Positions 1 to 8,371 of a stretch of 55,012 nucleotides of DNA are shown here, one piece after another. The first letter of the stretch is position 1; each line of letters starts with the position of its first letter. The notes under the pieces are model-generated. The model did not search any database. It worked only from the letters and a program-made list of their open reading frames with translations, and was not told the origin of the DNA. A program made the position numbers and the translations under genes. Source of the DNA: Sutcliffiella horikoshii DSM 8719 (GTDB taxonomy: Bacteria; Bacillota; Bacilli; Bacillales; Bacillaceae_I). Location: the NCBI GenBank assembly GCA_001648575.1, contig LQXN01000004.1, forward strand, positions 1 to 55,012. The letters run 5' to 3'.

Positions 1-131
1 GTTTTCATCACTCTGAAAAGCTTGACAGGGGCGAAGTGATGATTGCCCAATTCACCGAACATACCTCGGCGATCAAAATCAGAGGAAAAGCACTGATTCA
101 ATCATCCCATGGAGAAATGGAAACAGACTGA
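1..131 (+). CDS. mtrB: TRAP, trp RNA-binding attenuation protein (3' end only)
   Basis: This is the C-terminal 42 residues of the tryptophan-activated RNA-binding protein that forms an 11-subunit ring and wraps NAG triplets in trp leader RNA. The visible frame runs from [16 protein letters not shown] to the stop at 129-131. It keeps the residues matching Lys37, Lys56 and Arg58 of the B. subtilis protein (EKLD, then IKIRG), which contact the RNA bases. The 5' end lies outside the window. Its target, an 11-triplet leader, is present at 8195-8248, so regulator and target are about 8 kb apart. Recognition rests on near-identity to the known C-terminus. Confidence 0.93.
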   Translation, partial: FHHSEKLDRGEVMIAQFTEHTSAIKIRGKALIQSSHGEMETD

Positions 132-169
132 TTAATACAATTAAATCCAACTCAAAGGCAAGACGCTGG

Positions 170-200
170 AAGCAGAAGAATATTTATTTTCTCTGCTTTT
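170..200 (+). terminator. Possible weak terminator after mtrB
   Basis: AAGCAGA and TCTGCTT can pair across an AT-rich loop and are followed by TTTCTTATTATC. The stem is only 7 bp and the U tract is interrupted, so this may be partial at best. A hepS promoter follows at 273-280. Confidence 0.3.
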
Positions 201-272
201 CTTATTATCTACTCCATGCAGGGTTAAACTAAAGAAAGAATAGCCCATTTTACCAATATGCTTCACTAATGT

Positions 273-280
273 GCTATAAT
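273..280 (+). promoter_or_regulatory. Extended -10 promoter upstream of hepS
   Basis: TGCTATAAT is a perfect extended -10 (TGnTATAAT). There is no good -35 box; TTTACC lies a little too far upstream. Transcription would begin near 287. This argues against the upstream TTG at 286 as the hepS start and favours the GTG at 364. Confidence 0.5.
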
Positions 281-363
281 TAACTTTGTCTAATTTTATT
301 TCGGCCATATTCGCACATGCGAATCAGCCGTCAGTCAAGAAAAGGGAACAAGGGTGGTCTTTA

Positions 364-1182
364 GTGAGTCATATACATATATCATTGATAAAAGAAAAAC
401 TACATAACTTGATTACGCATCCATACTTAATTAAACATATTGAATACCCTGTCATAGATGAGGACAAGCTACTGCTCCTCTATTCCGTCCTGGAATCCAT
501 CGAGATGTCTGAGGAAACAAAAGAACAATACATATTATCAACCATGTTGGTCCAAATCGCCCTTGATACCCATGATATGGTTACTAATGCAAAAACAGGT
601 CAGTTGGAAGAAAATGATGCTAAAAGCCGTCAACTAACCGTACTTGCCGGCGACTATTATAGCGGTCTTTATTACCGGCTGCTGGCCGATGTGAACGATA
701 TTTCCATGATAAAAACATTGGCACATTCCATCAAACAAATTAACGAACATAAGATTGCCTACTACCATAAGGAACTAGAAGGCATAGAAAACTTGATGGA
801 TAGTTTAGGTAAAATAGAATCATCGCTGATACAAGCTGTTTCCAGTTATTTTTCTAACACGCTCCTTAAGGATTTAAGTGTTAACTTCCTTTTATTAAAG
901 CGCTTAATTCACGAGCGGAAGTATTTCTGTCTGGAGAAATCTTCTTTTCTATTCGAAACGTTAAGGCGGATCGCCTTCTCTAAAGGAGAAAAAAACGATC
1001 CCTCGAAGGATCAAGAAACTTATATGTTATTCCTGATGGATAGATATATCGACCATGTGAAAGGAACGATTGAGCAGTTAACTCGTTCTATTCCAAAGAT
1101 GAATAACCTATTAGAAACAAGAATACAGGAGCTTTTTTATGAAATTCCATTTTCATCGAAAAAGTATGCGGAAGAAGGGTAA
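364..1182 (+). CDS. hepS: Heptaprenyl diphosphate synthase component I
   Basis: HepS is the non-catalytic small subunit that pairs with HepT to make the C35 isoprenoid side chain of menaquinone-7. The 272-residue product contains the family blocks THPYLIKHI, IDEDKLLLLY, ALDTHDMV and QLTVLAGDYYSGLYY. The frame is open from a TTG at 286, but I chose the GTG at 364. It follows AAGGGTGG at good spacing, it starts about 18 residues before the HPYL block as in B. subtilis, and the TTG would sit on the transcription start. The gene lies 3 nt before menG, in the usual order hepS-menG-hepT. Component I is poorly conserved, so identification leans on these blocks plus position. Confidence 0.92.
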   Translation: MSHIHISLIKEKLHNLITHPYLIKHIEYPVIDEDKLLLLYSVLESIEMSEETKEQYILSTMLVQIALDTHDMVTNAKTGQLEENDAKSRQLTVLAGDYYSGLYYRLLADVNDISMIKTLAHSIKQINEHKIAYYHKELEGIENLMDSLGKIESSLIQAVSSYFSNTLLKDLSVNFLLLKRLIHERKYFCLEKSSFLFETLRRIAFSKGEKNDPSKDQETYMLFLMDRYIDHVKGTIEQLTRSIPKMNNLLETRIQELFYEIPFSSKKYAEEG

Positions 1183-1185
1183 GCC

Positions 1186-1899
1186 ATGCAACATCCATCA
1201 AAAGAAGAGCGAGTGCATAATGTATTTGAAAAAATATATAAAAACTATGACAAGATGAATTCCGTCATCAGCTTTCAGCGTCATGTAGCATGGCGGAAAG
1301 ATACAATGAAAAGAATGAATGTGAAAAAAGGTTCACAAGCATTGGACGTATGCTGTGGTACAGGGGATTGGACCATTTCCATGGCTGATGCTGTAGGAGA
1401 AAACGGCAAAGTGGTTGGTTTGGATTTCAGTGAGAATATGCTTTCAATCGGAAAAGAGAAAGTAAAACAGTTAGGCGCTGAAAACATCGAACTCATACAT
1501 GGTAATGCCATGTCGCTTCCTTTTGAGGATGACACCTTTGATTATGTAACCATTGGTTTTGGCTTGCGAAATGTTCCTGACTATTTTCAGGTCCTGAAAG
1601 AAATGTACCGGGTCGTCAAGCCGGGCGGAAAGGTGGTCTGTCTGGAAACTTCTCAGCCAACCATGCCTGGTTTCCGTCAAGTTTATTTTCTTTACTTCCA
1701 ATACGTCATGCCGATGCTCGGAAAAGTATTCGCAAAGAGTTATAATGAATACGCATGGCTGCACGAATCGGCCAAAGACTTTCCGGGAATGAAAGAGCTG
1801 AAAGAAATGTATGAAAAAGTAGGTTTCCGACCAGTTGAGGTAAAAGCTTATACAGGTGGAGTCGCTGCCATGCATTTAGGAGTTAAACCCAGAAAATAG
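1186..1899 (+). CDS. menG: Demethylmenaquinone methyltransferase
   Basis: Class I SAM-dependent methyltransferase of 237 residues that converts demethylmenaquinone to menaquinone, the last step of the pathway (UbiE/COQ5 family). The SAM-binding motif I is [10 protein letters not shown] near residue 53. An acidic strand-2 end (VVGLDFS) follows, then the UbiE signature FGLRNVPD and the post-motif [12 protein letters not shown]. The N-terminal [17 protein letters not shown] block is typical of the family. Its Shine-Dalgarno lies in the end of hepS and the genes are 3 nt apart, so they are translationally linked. Older names are menH and ubiE. Confidence 0.97.
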   Translation: MQHPSKEERVHNVFEKIYKNYDKMNSVISFQRHVAWRKDTMKRMNVKKGSQALDVCCGTGDWTISMADAVGENGKVVGLDFSENMLSIGKEKVKQLGAENIELIHGNAMSLPFEDDTFDYVTIGFGLRNVPDYFQVLKEMYRVVKPGGKVVCLETSQPTMPGFRQVYFLYFQYVMPMLGKVFAKSYNEYAWLHESAKDFPGMKELKEMYEKVGFRPVEVKAYTGGVAAMHLGVKPRK

Positions 1900-1917
1900 T
1901 TTGTAAAGGTGACCTAC

Positions 1918-2880
1918 ATGAAATTAAAGATGATGTATTCCTTTTTAAATAATGATTTGCAAATAATTGAAGACGAACTGGAAGCCACCATTCAGACGGA
2001 GCGGACTTTGCTTCAAGAGGCTTCCTTGCATCTCTTGCAGGCAGGCGGGAAACGGATACGCCCTGTCTTTGTTTTGTTGGCTGCTAAACTTGGCACATAC
2101 GACATTCATAAAGTAAAGAACGTTGCGGTGGCACTTGAACTCATGCACATGGCATCACTTGTCCACGATGATGTCATTGATGATGCTGAGTTAAGGCGGG
2201 GTAAAGCGACAATCAAAGCTAAATGGGATAACCGCATAGCCATGTACACAGGAGATTATATTTTTGCCAGATCCCTTGAAATGATGACCAAAGTGGAAGA
2301 CATCGAAGCACACCGCATTCTTTCCAATACGCTTGTCGAACTCTGTAAAGGTGAAATCGAACAGATCCGGGATAAATATAATTATGATCAAAACCTGCGG
2401 ATATACCTGAGAAGGATCAAAAGGAAGACTGCGATCCTTATCGCTGTCAGCTGTCAGCTCGGAGCCATCGCTGCAGGGGTACCGGCCAGTGTTCATAAAA
2501 GTCTTTATTGGTTTGGTTATTATGTCGGGATGTCCTTTCAAATTACCGATGATATACTTGACTTCACATCTACTGAAGAACAACTGGGTAAACCTGCGGG
2601 AAGCGATCTTCTGCAGGGAAACATCACCTTACCGGTTCTTTACGCAATGGAGAATCCAGGATTAAACAAAAAAATCAGGGAAGTCCATGAGCAGAGCGAT
2701 GCCAATGAAATAAGGGAAATCATTGATCTTATTAAAGGCTCAGACTCTATAGACCGTTCTTTTGAACTAAGTGACCGTTATTTGGAGAAAGCATTTAAAG
2801 AACTGGAAAACCTTCCAAACGGCATCGCCAAACGAACCTTCAACAATGTAGCTAAATATATTGGGAAACGTAAATACTAA
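1918..2880 (+). CDS. hepT: Heptaprenyl diphosphate synthase component II
   Basis: This is the catalytic trans-prenyltransferase subunit of heptaprenyl diphosphate synthase, 320 residues. The first aspartate-rich motif is HDDVIDDAELRRG and the second is DDILDFTS; both bind the Mg-diphosphate of the substrates. GGKRIRP is the usual isopentenyl diphosphate-binding block. The frame extends upstream to a GTG at 1909, but that codon lies inside the Shine-Dalgarno AAAGGTG. The ATG at 1918 gives the family N-terminus MKLKMMYSF. Together with HepS and MenG it supplies the quinone used by the qcrABC complex encoded later in the window. Confidence 0.96.
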   Translation: MKLKMMYSFLNNDLQIIEDELEATIQTERTLLQEASLHLLQAGGKRIRPVFVLLAAKLGTYDIHKVKNVAVALELMHMASLVHDDVIDDAELRRGKATIKAKWDNRIAMYTGDYIFARSLEMMTKVEDIEAHRILSNTLVELCKGEIEQIRDKYNYDQNLRIYLRRIKRKTAILIAVSCQLGAIAAGVPASVHKSLYWFGYYVGMSFQITDDILDFTSTEEQLGKPAGSDLLQGNITLPVLYAMENPGLNKKIREVHEQSDANEIREIIDLIKGSDSIDRSFELSDRYLEKAFKELENLPNGIAKRTFNNVAKYIGKRKY

Positions 2881-2930
2881 ACCCAATTTCATGAACTTTG
2901 TAAAATATTACGATAATTCTCCATCTTCTG

Positions 2931-2959
2931 TTGCGAAACTGTAAAAACCGTGATATATT
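2931..2959 (+). promoter_or_regulatory. Sigma-A promoter of ndk
   Basis: TTGCGA (2931-2936), a 17-bp spacer, and TATATT (2954-2959) preceded by TG at 2951-2952, making an extended -10. Transcription is expected near 2966, at the foot of the 2965-2985 hairpin. No clear terminator separates hepT from this promoter. Confidence 0.7.
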
Positions 2960-2964
2960 TTGGT

Positions 2965-2985
2965 AGGTTAGGGTTTACCTAACCT
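2965..2985 (+). promoter_or_regulatory. Perfect 8-bp hairpin at the 5' end of the ndk transcript
   Basis: AGGTTAGG, loop GTTTA, CCTAACCT. It starts within a base or two of the predicted transcription start. It may be a 5' stem-loop protecting the mRNA, or an operator read as double-stranded DNA. The sequence alone does not decide. Confidence 0.5.
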
Positions 2986-3016
2986 TACATATTCGTAATG
3001 GGGTGGAGAAATTATT

Positions 3017-3463
3017 ATGGAAAAAACATTTTTAATGGTAAAGCCTGATGGCGTACAACGTAACCTAATCGGTGAAATCGTTTCTCGTTTTGAAAAAAAA
3101 GGTTTCCAACTTGTCGGTGCAAAATTGATGCAAATTCCAACTGAATTGGCAGAAGAGCACTACGGTGAACATAAAGAGCGTCCTTTCTTCGGAGAGCTTG
3201 TAGACTTCATCACTTCTGGTCCAGTGTTCGCAATGGTTTGGCAAGGTGAAAATGTAATCGCTACCGCGCGTCAAATGATGGGTGCAACAAACCCTAAAGA
3301 TGCAGCACCAGGAACAATCCGCGGCGAGTACGGCGTAACTGTCGGTAAAAACATCATTCACGGATCTGATTCCCCTGAGAGCGCTGAGCGTGAAATCGGT
3401 CTTTTCTTCAAAGGCGAAGGCCTTGTTGAATACAAAAGAGACGTAAATAACTGGATCTACTAA
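3017..3463 (+). CDS. ndk: Nucleoside diphosphate kinase
   Basis: Transfers the gamma phosphate of ATP to nucleoside diphosphates through a phosphohistidine. The product is 148 residues, normal for the family. The active-site histidine lies in [16 protein letters not shown], the family signature, and the N-terminal [13 protein letters not shown] block is intact. The ATG follows GGGGTGGAG. The gene has its own promoter, a 5' hairpin and a strong terminator, so it can be monocistronic although it follows hepT on the same strand. Codon use is more biased than in its neighbours, as expected for an abundant enzyme. Confidence 0.98.
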   Translation: MEKTFLMVKPDGVQRNLIGEIVSRFEKKGFQLVGAKLMQIPTELAEEHYGEHKERPFFGELVDFITSGPVFAMVWQGENVIATARQMMGATNPKDAAPGTIRGEYGVTVGKNIIHGSDSPESAEREIGLFFKGEGLVEYKRDVNNWIY

Positions 3464-3491
3464 TACGCAGAATTGAAAACGCTTTATCATG

Positions 3492-3534
3492 AACACCTCC
3501 CTCAAATGTATAGATTTGAGGGAGGTGTTTTTTT
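3492..3534 (+). terminator. Strong intrinsic terminator of ndk
   Basis: AACACCTCCCTCAAAT pairs with ATTTGAGGGAGGTGTT across a 6-nt loop, followed by a run of seven T. The stem is perfect. Confidence 0.95.
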
Positions 3535-3621
3535 GTTTATTGCGAGGGGCAGTTGGGATTGAAAATCATACAATTAGAAATTGGCTAGTTGATGGGGCGG
3601 AAGGTAGAGCTTGATTGTGGA

Positions 3622-4115
3622 GTGGTAGAGGTGAATCTGGGAAATGGAGAACTGGGCCTGGGAAATGGAGAAGTAGCACGATGAGTGGTAGAAACCATAG
3701 CTGGAGTGGCAGAAGTATGCTTGGGAAATTGAGAAGTAAGATTGGGAAATGAAGAACTAAGACTTTGAGTGGTGGAAGCACGCGGCGTGGTAGAGGTGAA
3801 TCCGGGAAATGGAGAACTGGGCCTGGGAAATGGAGAAGTAGCACGATGAGTGATAGAACCATAGCTGGAGTGGCAGAAGTAAGCTTGGGAAATTGAGAAG
3901 TAAGACTGGGAAATGAAGAACTAAGACTTTAAGCGGTGGAAGCACCCGGCGTGGTAGAGGTGAATCCGGGAAATTGAAAAGTAGGACTGGGAAATGAAGA
4001 AGTATCGCAATAAATAGTAGAAACAACAGCTGGAGTGACAGAAGTAAACCCGGGAAATTGAGAAGTAAGACTGGGAAATGAAGAAATAAGACTATATACC
4101 ATAAAAGCAGCAGCT
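3622..4115. repeat. Hierarchical purine-rich satellite (3 x ~164 bp, 6 x ~82 bp, about 24 monomers)
   Basis: The ndk-cheR gap is a tandem array. Units starting GTGGTAGAGGTGAAT occur at 3622, 3787 and 3951 (periods 165 and 164). Each unit is built from about eight monomers of 20-21 bp of two types. Type A is GGGAAATKGARAAST (about 12 copies); type B is GTGGYAGAARYA (about 12 copies). They alternate in the order B-A-A-B, giving an 82-bp super-unit repeated six times, with the third 164-bp copy the most diverged. The plus strand is strongly G+A rich. Open frames on the minus strand through it are translations of the repeat and not genes: the period is not a constant multiple of three and no ribosome binding site is present. 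Confidence 0.85.
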
Positions 4116-4222
4116 AAAATGATAGAATCCCCAAAAATACCTTCCACAGATTCACAAAAAAATCCTCTCCCCTCCAATCCTAAATCAGCTATACTGTAGT
4201 TATAGAAATAGAGAGAAAGTAG

Positions 4223-5005
<783 letters not shown>

Positions 5006-5008
5006 GTT

Positions 5009-5030
5009 AATCCCTGTTGATACAGGGTTT
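5009..5030 (+). terminator. cheR terminator, left copy flanking element E1
   Basis: CCCTGT-TGAT-ACAGGG then TTT, directly after the cheR stop. The T tract is cut short by the start of E1 (CAGACTG at 5031). A sister copy lies at 5234-5253. Confidence 0.75.
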
Positions 5031-5233
5031 CAGACTGTCGGCAAATTAAAAGATAGTTAAGTTATCTCTTGGAGCGGTTGATCTTCGTTCCAGGAGCTTT
5101 GCTTATCCGAAGGGCGGTCCGTAACCTCCTTGTCTTACGCCTGCTGGGTCTTCCCCCAGGTGTCTACGCTCCTTCCGCTACGGATCAACAGGGGAATTTA
5201 TAACTCGAAAATAACTTTGTCTACAACACACTG
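5031..5233. mobile_element. Terminator-nested repeat element E1 (203 bp)
   Basis: Starts CAGACTGTCGGCAAAT and ends with the complement of CAGTGTG...GACAAAG, giving CAG...CTG ends. A G+C-rich imperfectly palindromic core runs 5077-5189 from GTTGATC to GATCAAC and holds the family blocks TCTTCGTTCCAGG and GGGCGGTCCGTAA. It is flanked by AATCCCTGTTGATACAGGGTTT and AATCTCTGTTGATACAGTTT. No transposase is encoded. Orientation: TTCGTTCCAGG strand is plus. Confidence 0.8.
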
Positions 5234-5258
5234 AATCTCTGTTGATACAGTTTTTTTT
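5234..5258 (+). terminator. Right copy of the cheR terminator
   Basis: CTGT-TGAT-ACAG followed by eight T. It matches the left copy apart from one substitution and loss of GG, and it keeps the full U tract. E1 lies between the two. Confidence 0.75.
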
Positions 5259-5352
5259 ATTTTTGTTCTCGTCATAAAACATCATCTGACCTCATCTTCC
5301 CTAAAATCCCCTCCAACTTGCTTTTTTTTACTAGAACAATCCGCTACACTTA

Positions 5353-5361
5353 TGATATAGT
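5353..5361 (+). promoter_or_regulatory. Likely extended -10 promoter of aroC
   Basis: TGATATAGT fits TGnTATAGT about 60 nt before the aroC start. Only a poor -35 (TAGAAC) is seen at suitable spacing. Confidence 0.4.
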
Positions 5362-5420
5362 ATTACATAATTAATTTTACTTACACGCTTAAAAGCTTTA
5401 AAGAGATAAAGGAGAGGCTG

Positions 5421-6599
5421 ATGACGATGAGATATTTGACCGCTGGCGAGTCGCATGGACCGCAATTGACAACCATTTTGGAAGGTGTCCCAGCAGGGCT
5501 GCCGCTGACTGTCGAAGATATAAATGAAGATCTTGCAAGAAGACAGAAGGGGCATGGCCGTGGCAGAAGAATGCAAATTGAAAAGGATACCGTTGATATA
5601 TTGAGTGGAGTTCGTCATGGTCAAACGTTAGGTTCTCCAATTACCCTGGCTGTAACAAATGATGATTGGAAGCATTGGACGAAGATAATGGGGATTGAGC
5701 CCCTTACTGAAGAACAACAGGATGAAGTCAAGCGTAAGGTCACCAAGCCACGTCCTGGACATGCCGATCTTAATGGTGCGATAAAATATGGACACAGGGA
5801 CATGCGCAATGTCCTGGAGCGATCTTCCGCACGTGAGACGACCGTGAGGGTTGCAGCCGGAGCGGTAGCACGAAAGTTCCTTGCTGAGCTTGGTATCAAG
5901 GTGGCCGGTCATGTAACAGAAATTGGCGGGGTGAAAGCAAAGCCGCAAAATACAACCAATTTAGATGACCTTAAAGCGAAAACCGAAGCTTCCCCGGTTC
6001 GTTGCTATGATGAAAATTCAGAACAGGCGATGATGGATGCAATTGACGCCGCTAAAGAGAATGGGGATTCCATTGGCGGCATTGTGGAAGTCATTGTGGA
6101 AGGAGTTCCCACTGGAGTAGGAAGCTATGTGCATTACGACCGCAAACTGGATGCGAAGGTCGCAGCTGCGATTATGAGCATTAATGCATTCAAGGGTGTA
6201 GAGTTCGGGGTGGGATTCCAGGCGGCTAGCCTTCCGGGCAGTAAGGTCCACGATGAAATTGCATGGAGTGAAGAGCGTGGCTATTACAGGCTTTCCAACA
6301 ACCTCGGAGGATTTGAGGGCGGCATGACAACCGGGATGCCGATTGTGGTACGAGGTGTCATGAAGCCGATCCCGACTCTTTATAAGCCGCTTCAAAGTGT
6401 TGATATCGATACAAAAGAGCCGTTCCAAGCGAGCATTGAACGTTCGGACAGCTGTGCGGTGCCAGCGGCGAGTGTGGTGGCGGAAGCGGTTGTCGCTTGG
6501 GAAATAGCTCAAGCCATCGTAGAACAGTTCGGCCAAGACAGAATGGATCTGATTAAGGAAAATGTCCAAAGGATGCGAGATCATGCAGCACAATTCTAA
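5421..6599 (+). CDS. aroC: Chorismate synthase
   Basis: Catalyses the last step of the shikimate pathway, 5-enolpyruvylshikimate-3-phosphate to chorismate, using reduced flavin. It is 392 residues, a usual length. Family signatures are visible: GESHGPQL near the N-terminus, [25 protein letters not shown], the RSSARETT block, and [16 protein letters not shown] near the C-terminus. AAAGGAG precedes the ATG at 5421; a second ATG at 5427 matches the B. subtilis start and could be used. This is the first gene of the aromatic supraoperon and overlaps aroB by 17 nt. The B. subtilis gene is called aroF. Confidence 0.97.
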   Translation: MTMRYLTAGESHGPQLTTILEGVPAGLPLTVEDINEDLARRQKGHGRGRRMQIEKDTVDILSGVRHGQTLGSPITLAVTNDDWKHWTKIMGIEPLTEEQQDEVKRKVTKPRPGHADLNGAIKYGHRDMRNVLERSSARETTVRVAAGAVARKFLAELGIKVAGHVTEIGGVKAKPQNTTNLDDLKAKTEASPVRCYDENSEQAMMDAIDAAKENGDSIGGIVEVIVEGVPTGVGSYVHYDRKLDAKVAAAIMSINAFKGVEFGVGFQAASLPGSKVHDEIAWSEERGYYRLSNNLGGFEGGMTTGMPIVVRGVMKPIPTLYKPLQSVDIDTKEPFQASIERSDSCAVPAASVVAEAVVAWEIAQAIVEQFGQDRMDLIKENVQRMRDHAAQF

Positions 6600-7677
6600 T
6601 TGGGGTCAGGTCACGGTGGAAACCGCATCAAAGGAGTATCCCATATATTTGGGTGCTGGGGCGAGTGAATGCCTTCCGGAACTTCTTGCTTCTTTCCACA
6701 ACTCGCCAAGCAAAGTGCTGATAGTTACGGATGATTTAGTGGAAAACCTATATCTTTCCCAGATGGTAGCAAGCCTTGGTCTATCCTTTTCCGTTCATTC
6801 CTATATACTCCCGAACGGGGAGAGCGCTAAATCTTTTGAAAATTATTATGCGATTCAGACATTTGCCCTTGAGAATGGGATGGACCGGCATTCTGTCATC
6901 ATCGCTTTTGGCGGAGGAGTGGTCGGGGACATTGCAGGTTTTGTAGCCTCGACTTTCATGAGGGGCATCAAGTTCATACAGGTTCCTACAACTCTCCTGG
7001 CCCATGACAGTGCAGTTGGGGGCAAGGTTGCCATTAATCACCCTCTCGGGAAGAATATGATCGGCTCCTTCTATCAGCCAGAAGCTGTCATTTATGATGT
7101 GAACTATCTAAAGAGCCTGCCTGAAAAAGAATTGCGTTCCGGTTTTGCGGAAGTCATGAAGCATTCCCTCATATGGGATCGTGATTTCTATCAATGGATT
7201 CGTGAAAATATTCAAAGCATGGAGGATCTTACAGAATCTAAACTGCTTGTATGCTTGGAAAACGGGATGAAAATTAAGGCTGAAGTCGTTTCGACGGATG
7301 AAAAAGAAACGGGACTCCGGGCAATTTTGAATTTTGGACATACACTGGGTCATGCACTTGAGGCTGCTTATGGGTATGGAAAAATCACTCATGGTGATGG
7401 GGTTGCGCTCGGAATGCTATTTGCAACAAGGTTGAGTGAGAAGCTGAATCCAAGTCTTCGTTTGGCAGAAGAACTTAAAATAGCCTGGAAGCTTTATGGA
7501 TTTCCTACTGAAATTCGTCCGTCGGTTTCACCTGAAAGTATTTTAAGATGGATGAAGAAGGATAAAAAAACACAGAACAGTCATATACATATGGTATTGA
7601 TCCAATCAGTGGGCAAGGTGGAATTGCGGTCAGTACCTGATGAACTAATTCTTGAAACCTTGAAGGAATTTTATTGA
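6583..7677 (+). CDS. aroB: 3-Dehydroquinate synthase
   Basis: NAD- and metal-dependent enzyme converting DAHP to 3-dehydroquinate, the second shikimate step. The 364-residue protein shows the nucleotide-binding block [14 protein letters not shown], the [13 protein letters not shown] catalytic stretch, and the metal ligands in [18 protein letters not shown] and HGDGVALGM. The frame opens at an ATG at 6562, but that start has poor Shine-Dalgarno spacing. The ATG at 6583 follows AAAGGATGCGAG and gives a family-like N-terminus. The start lies inside the end of aroC, suggesting translational coupling. Confidence 0.95.
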   Translation: MQHNSNWGQVTVETASKEYPIYLGAGASECLPELLASFHNSPSKVLIVTDDLVENLYLSQMVASLGLSFSVHSYILPNGESAKSFENYYAIQTFALENGMDRHSVIIAFGGGVVGDIAGFVASTFMRGIKFIQVPTTLLAHDSAVGGKVAINHPLGKNMIGSFYQPEAVIYDVNYLKSLPEKELRSGFAEVMKHSLIWDRDFYQWIRENIQSMEDLTESKLLVCLENGMKIKAEVVSTDEKETGLRAILNFGHTLGHALEAAYGYGKITHGDGVALGMLFATRLSEKLNPSLRLAEELKIAWKLYGFPTEIRPSVSPESILRWMKKDKKTQNSHIHMVLIQSVGKVELRSVPDELILETLKEFY

Positions 7678-7709
7678 AAAGAGGGTTCAACAAGCAAAGG
7701 GGGAATTCT

Positions 7710-8090
7710 GTGATCAGAGGTGTAAGAGGAGCCACAACCATACTGGAAGATTCGGAAAAAGAGATTATCAGTAAAACCGAAGAATTATTACGGTCCATGA
7801 TTAAAGCAAACAGCATAGTGGCAGAGGATGTCGCCCAAGTCTTGATATCAGTGACAGCAGATATCACAGCCTGTTTCCCGGCAAAAGCCCTGCGAAACTT
7901 AGATGGTTGGGACTTTGTTCCCGTAATGTGCACGAAGGAAATAGCTGTGCCAAAATCCCTTCCTTCCTGTATCAGGATCATGATGACAGTGAATACGGAA
8001 TTGGCACAACAAAACATCCAGCATATCTATCTCCATGGAGCGGTAACCTTGAGACCGGACCTTGCAAAATCATTAACGGTTGACAATTAG
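7710..8090 (+). CDS. aroH: Chorismate mutase, AroH type
   Basis: Monofunctional trimeric chorismate mutase that turns chorismate into prephenate for phenylalanine and tyrosine. The 126-residue protein aligns along its length with B. subtilis AroH. Key residues are present: Arg in IRGVRGATT, Glu in CTKEIAV, Arg in CIRIMMTV and Tyr in HIYLHG. The open frame begins upstream at 7674, but the GTG at 7710 sits 6 nt after AAAGGGGG. The trp promoter -35 box overlaps the last codons, so aroH marks the boundary between the upstream aro genes and the TRAP-controlled trp genes. Confidence 0.95.
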   Translation: MIRGVRGATTILEDSEKEIISKTEELLRSMIKANSIVAEDVAQVLISVTADITACFPAKALRNLDGWDFVPVMCTKEIAVPKSLPSCIRIMMTVNTELAQQNIQHIYLHGAVTLRPDLAKSLTVDN

Positions 8091-8109
8091 CAATCTTTTA
8101 TCATATAGT
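8080..8109 (+). promoter_or_regulatory. trp operon promoter
   Basis: TTGACA (8080-8085), an 18-bp spacer, and TATAGT (8104-8109). The -35 overlaps the 3' end of aroH. Transcription should begin near 8116, giving a leader of about 250 nt before trpE. Confidence 0.8.
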
Positions 8110-8194
8110 ACTTACAAGCAAGGCAACAGTTTAGAGATTAGTATAGAGATTCAAGTTGAGGGCTATAGAGCCAAGAAAGAATTTTGAAGTTTAT

Positions 8195-8248
8195 GAGTCG
8201 AGTTGAGAAGAGAATAGCTGAGAATGAGTTGAGATTAGCTGAGGTTAG
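8195..8248 (+). promoter_or_regulatory. TRAP binding site: eleven NAG triplets in the trp leader
   Basis: GAG or TAG triplets start at 8195, 8200, 8205, 8210, 8215, 8220, 8226, 8231, 8236, 8241 and 8246. Spacing is 2 nt throughout except one 3-nt gap before 8226. Eleven triplets match the eleven subunits of the TRAP ring. The last triplets overlap GGTTAGA, which can pair with TCTACC at 8265-8270 as an antiterminator. Bound TRAP would free the terminator at 8268. Confidence 0.95.
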
Positions 8249-8267
8249 AATGTATGTTTATAAATCT

Positions 8268-8303
8268 ACCCAAAGACTATCCTCTGTCTTTGGGTTTTTG
8301 TTT
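8268..8303 (+). terminator. trp leader attenuator
   Basis: ACCCAAAGAC pairs perfectly with GTCTTTGGGT across an 8-nt loop, followed by TTTTGTTTTTT. It follows the eleven-triplet TRAP site and should form when TRAP and tryptophan are present. Confidence 0.93.
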
Positions 8304-8341
8304 TTTCCTCATTCTGTAACACCTCGTTACAAACACTCATT

Positions 8342-8362
8342 CTCCATTTGGTGAAAATGGAG
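8342..8362 (+). promoter_or_regulatory. Hairpin masking the trpE Shine-Dalgarno
   Basis: CTCCATTT, loop GGTGA, AAATGGAG. The 3' arm includes the first GGAG of the GGAGGAG ribosome binding site of trpE (8359-8365). A similar TRAP-dependent structure limits trpE translation in B. subtilis; the same role here is inferred. Confidence 0.65.
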
Positions 8363-8371
8363 GAGATTAAC

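Noticed and set aside
286-363. TTG at 286 as the start of hepS
   Set aside because: It lies on the predicted transcription start, has no ribosome binding site, and adds residues absent from the family; the GTG at 364 fits better.
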